Assembly: GCF_006538345.1 (NCBI RefSeq)
Contig: NZ_BJKL01000003.1
Span: forward strand, 1 to 64,000
Length of the DNA: 64,000 bases
From: Alteromonas sp. KUL49
GTDB lineage: Bacteria; Pseudomonadota; Gammaproteobacteria; Enterobacterales; Alteromonadaceae
Direction: 5' to 3'
A model generated the notes under the pieces. It saw only the letters and a program-made list of their open reading frames with translations, ran no database searches and was not told where the DNA came from. Below are positions 62,784 through 64,000 of the stretch, piece by piece (the stretch's first letter is position 1; the number at the start of each line of letters is the position of its first letter). The translations under genes and the position numbers were made by a program.

Positions 62784-63242
62784 TTACATAAACCTATCAG
62801 GGTACACCCGCGCTACTTTCCAGTCGCCCTTTTCTTTGACTAAATCAAGACTGCGGATATCTTCAATTTTATCATCGTGTAGCATACCACTGAGAAAAAC
62901 GGTGATGGTTGCCTGTTCCGCAAATTCACTGCGACCCACGCGATTAGCACTTTGAGGCTTGATAATAACAGTATCATAGCGAAGATTGAGAAGGTGACGT
63001 TGTACGTTGCGATTAGTGTGATAGCTTCTTATCACACGAGATAAGCTCTCGGTACTCAACTCTGCGGCGATATTGATATCATCCCCTTCGTAGATGTTGG
63101 TCAAAAACGCAACAGCTGTGTATTCAGGCGTACCTTCATTAAGCATACCATAACGCCCTAAACCCTGTTTATCTTCTTTAAAACAACCAGTTAGCGTGAG
63201 CGTAAACACTAATAGTGCGATTGTGAATACACGAGAAATCAT
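62784..63242 (-). CDS. Small lipoprotein of unknown function
   Basis: This 152-aa protein has a lipoprotein signal ending LTLTGC, so it should be lipid-anchored. The mature part reads EYTAVAFLTNIYEGDDINIAAELSTESLSRVIRSYHTNRNVQRHLLNLRYD and ends FLSGMLHDDKIEDIRSLDLVKEKGDWKVARV, a pattern of helix then curved sheet that recalls NTF2/DUF4878-like domains; this fold assignment is tentative. No catalytic signature is seen. It is single-gene, between ggt (convergent) and the MFS transporter. Confidence 0.75.
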   Translation of the reverse strand: MISRVFTIALLVFTLTLTGCFKEDKQGLGRYGMLNEGTPEYTAVAFLTNIYEGDDINIAAELSTESLSRVIRSYHTNRNVQRHLLNLRYDTVIIKPQSANRVGRSEFAEQATITVFLSGMLHDDKIEDIRSLDLVKEKGDWKVARVYPDRFM

Positions 63243-63351
63243 AAAAATACATAGTTAAGTTAATCTTTATATAAGACTACCGTATTTTTATACTTTTGGT
63301 TACTGTGTATTAGTACACATATGCAGAATTTTGATGAGAGATTAAGAGTGA

Positions 63352-63387
63352 AAAATAGTCGGTAAACAGCACTCACTGTTCACCGAC
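63352..63387 (-). terminator. Terminator of MFS transporter
   Basis: A 12-bp stem with one mismatch (GTCGGTAAACAG / CTGTTCACCGAC) and a 6-nt loop; five T follow closely on the minus strand, just past the transporter stop at 63401. Confidence 0.8.
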
Positions 63388-63400
63388 ACGTGGCACGTTG

Positions 63401-64000
63401 CTATTTTGCCGTTTCTGCACCTGATTCAACAGAAGCCGCTTGTTTCATTGTAATTAGATACAAAACAAAGAAGCAGACTATGAGCACTAGTGGGAACAAA
63501 GCGATATTGGCTAGAGCTGATTGACCGGCAGCGAGTTCCGCAGCATCACCAGACAAACCAGAGGACAAGGCCGACTCGCGTCCTTTATCAATCCAGCTTC
63601 CAATAACCGGGCTCCACCAACCAACTCCCAGCATGCCGAATCCGCCAATAATAGACATACCCAGTGCTCCTGTTTTCGCCTGATACTCGCCAATGTATCC
63701 AATCATCGTTGGCCAGAAATACATAACACCAATAGCAAAAAGTATTGCTGAAACGTAAACCATGCTGCCTGTGGCCGTACTCATCAAGTAAAGTGCAATC
63801 GCTGAAACAATTGCGGAAGCGAGTAACACTCCCACAGGATTGAGTGCATGTACTACCGGACCTGCAAAGTATCTACCCACTGCCATAAGGCCAGTGATCA
63901 TTGCTAAAATAAGCATGGGATCTGCTCCGGCGTTACCCAGAATACGATCAACCCAACCAGACGTACCTAGCTCTGTGGTTGCAGTTAGGGTCATGCAGAA
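63401..64000 (-). CDS. MFS transporter, C-terminal half (5' end outside window)
   Basis: The frame is open to the window edge; the ATG at 63994 is probably internal. About 199 residues remain, with six membrane helices (including PMLILAMITGLMAVGRYFAGPVV, GVLLASAIVSAIALYLM, SMVYVSAILFAIGVMYFWPTMIGYI, LGMSIIGGFGMLGVGWWSPVIG and ALFPLVLIVCFFVLYLI). This is one half of a 12-helix major facilitator. The GRYFAGPV motif after the seventh helix fits the A-like motif of the second half. A long polar loop lies between the fifth and sixth helices seen (DKGRESALSSGLSGDAAELAAGQS). Substrate unknown; nutrient uptake of the sugar-permease kind is possible. Confidence 0.8.
   Translation of the reverse strand, partial: FCMTLTATTELGTSGWVDRILGNAGADPMLILAMITGLMAVGRYFAGPVVHALNPVGVLLASAIVSAIALYLMSTATGSMVYVSAILFAIGVMYFWPTMIGYIGEYQAKTGALGMSIIGGFGMLGVGWWSPVIGSWIDKGRESALSSGLSGDAAELAAGQSALANIALFPLVLIVCFFVLYLITMKQAASVESGAETAK

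Noticed and set aside
1..64000. Prophage, integrative element, CRISPR array, tRNA or rRNA genes
   Set aside because: I saw no integrase, transposase, repeat-spacer pattern or RNA-gene sequence; the region reads as ordinary chromosome. A dedicated tRNA scan was not possible.

Overview
The window looks like a chromosomal segment of a marine gammaproteobacterium, most likely from the Alteromonadales (Alteromonas-like). The reasons are moderate GC, several TonB-dependent receptors and S9 peptidases, DUF3718 and DUF2788 proteins, a rhombosortase, the alaA-yfbR pair, and a fur / fldA / ybfF neighbourhood. The genus is inferred from gene content, not measured. I saw no rRNA, tRNA, CRISPR array, prophage or insertion sequence.

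Layout. 1-4.3 kb: iron-uptake block, with a sensor kinase (cut by the window edge), a TonB receptor behind a strong Fur box, and a PepSY membrane protein. 4.3-8.6 kb: yfbR (frameshifted) and alaA, an LRAT/NlpC-like protein, a DUF2189 membrane protein and a DUF3718 secreted protein. 8.7-16.1 kb: a minus-strand efflux operon with one adaptor lipoprotein and two different RND pumps. 16.3-20.9 kb: OsmC-like protein, CvfB-like S1 protein, and a divergent pxpABC 5-oxoprolinase operon ending in a D-amino-acid-transaminase-like gene. 21-26 kb: fur, a chemoreceptor, flavodoxin, DUF2788, ybfF and an H-NS-like protein. 26-29.8 kb: ETF-ubiquinone oxidoreductase divergent from etfBA, with two LiuR-like palindromes between them. 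30-37 kb: a CBM48-like small protein, a second RND adaptor/pump pair and a prolyl oligopeptidase. 37.1-37.5 kb: an uncharacterised 117-aa gene directly behind a near-consensus LexA box. 37.6-45 kb: TonB receptor, GlxA-type AraC regulator, and a divergent acyl-CoA dehydrogenase / SDR / SDR / YaiI set. 45-51.3 kb: a TPP-riboswitch-led thiamin operon (thiD-thiO-thiS-thiG-thiE-thiF) followed by an SSS transporter. 51.4-57.4 kb: aromatic aminotransferase, NRDE protein, a frameshifted Cys/Met PLP enzyme, a DUF4397 lipoprotein, an orphan terminator with possible sRNA, and a secreted GPx. 57.5-64 kb: DPP-like peptidase, rhombosortase, gamma-glutamyltransferase, a small lipoprotein, and an MFS transporter cut by the window end.

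Themes. Iron supply (Fur, a Fur-controlled receptor, flavodoxin), thiamin synthesis, oxidation of acyl-CoAs into the quinone pool through ETF, peptide and pyroglutamate use, and efflux. The least explained items are the LexA-controlled 117-aa gene and the orphan structured transcript candidate near 56.7 kb. Three genes (yfbR, thiO, the Cys/Met PLP enzyme) are broken only by indels located in or beside short A/T homopolymer runs, and each becomes full length when these are corrected. That pattern suggests sequencing or assembly error more than real gene decay.
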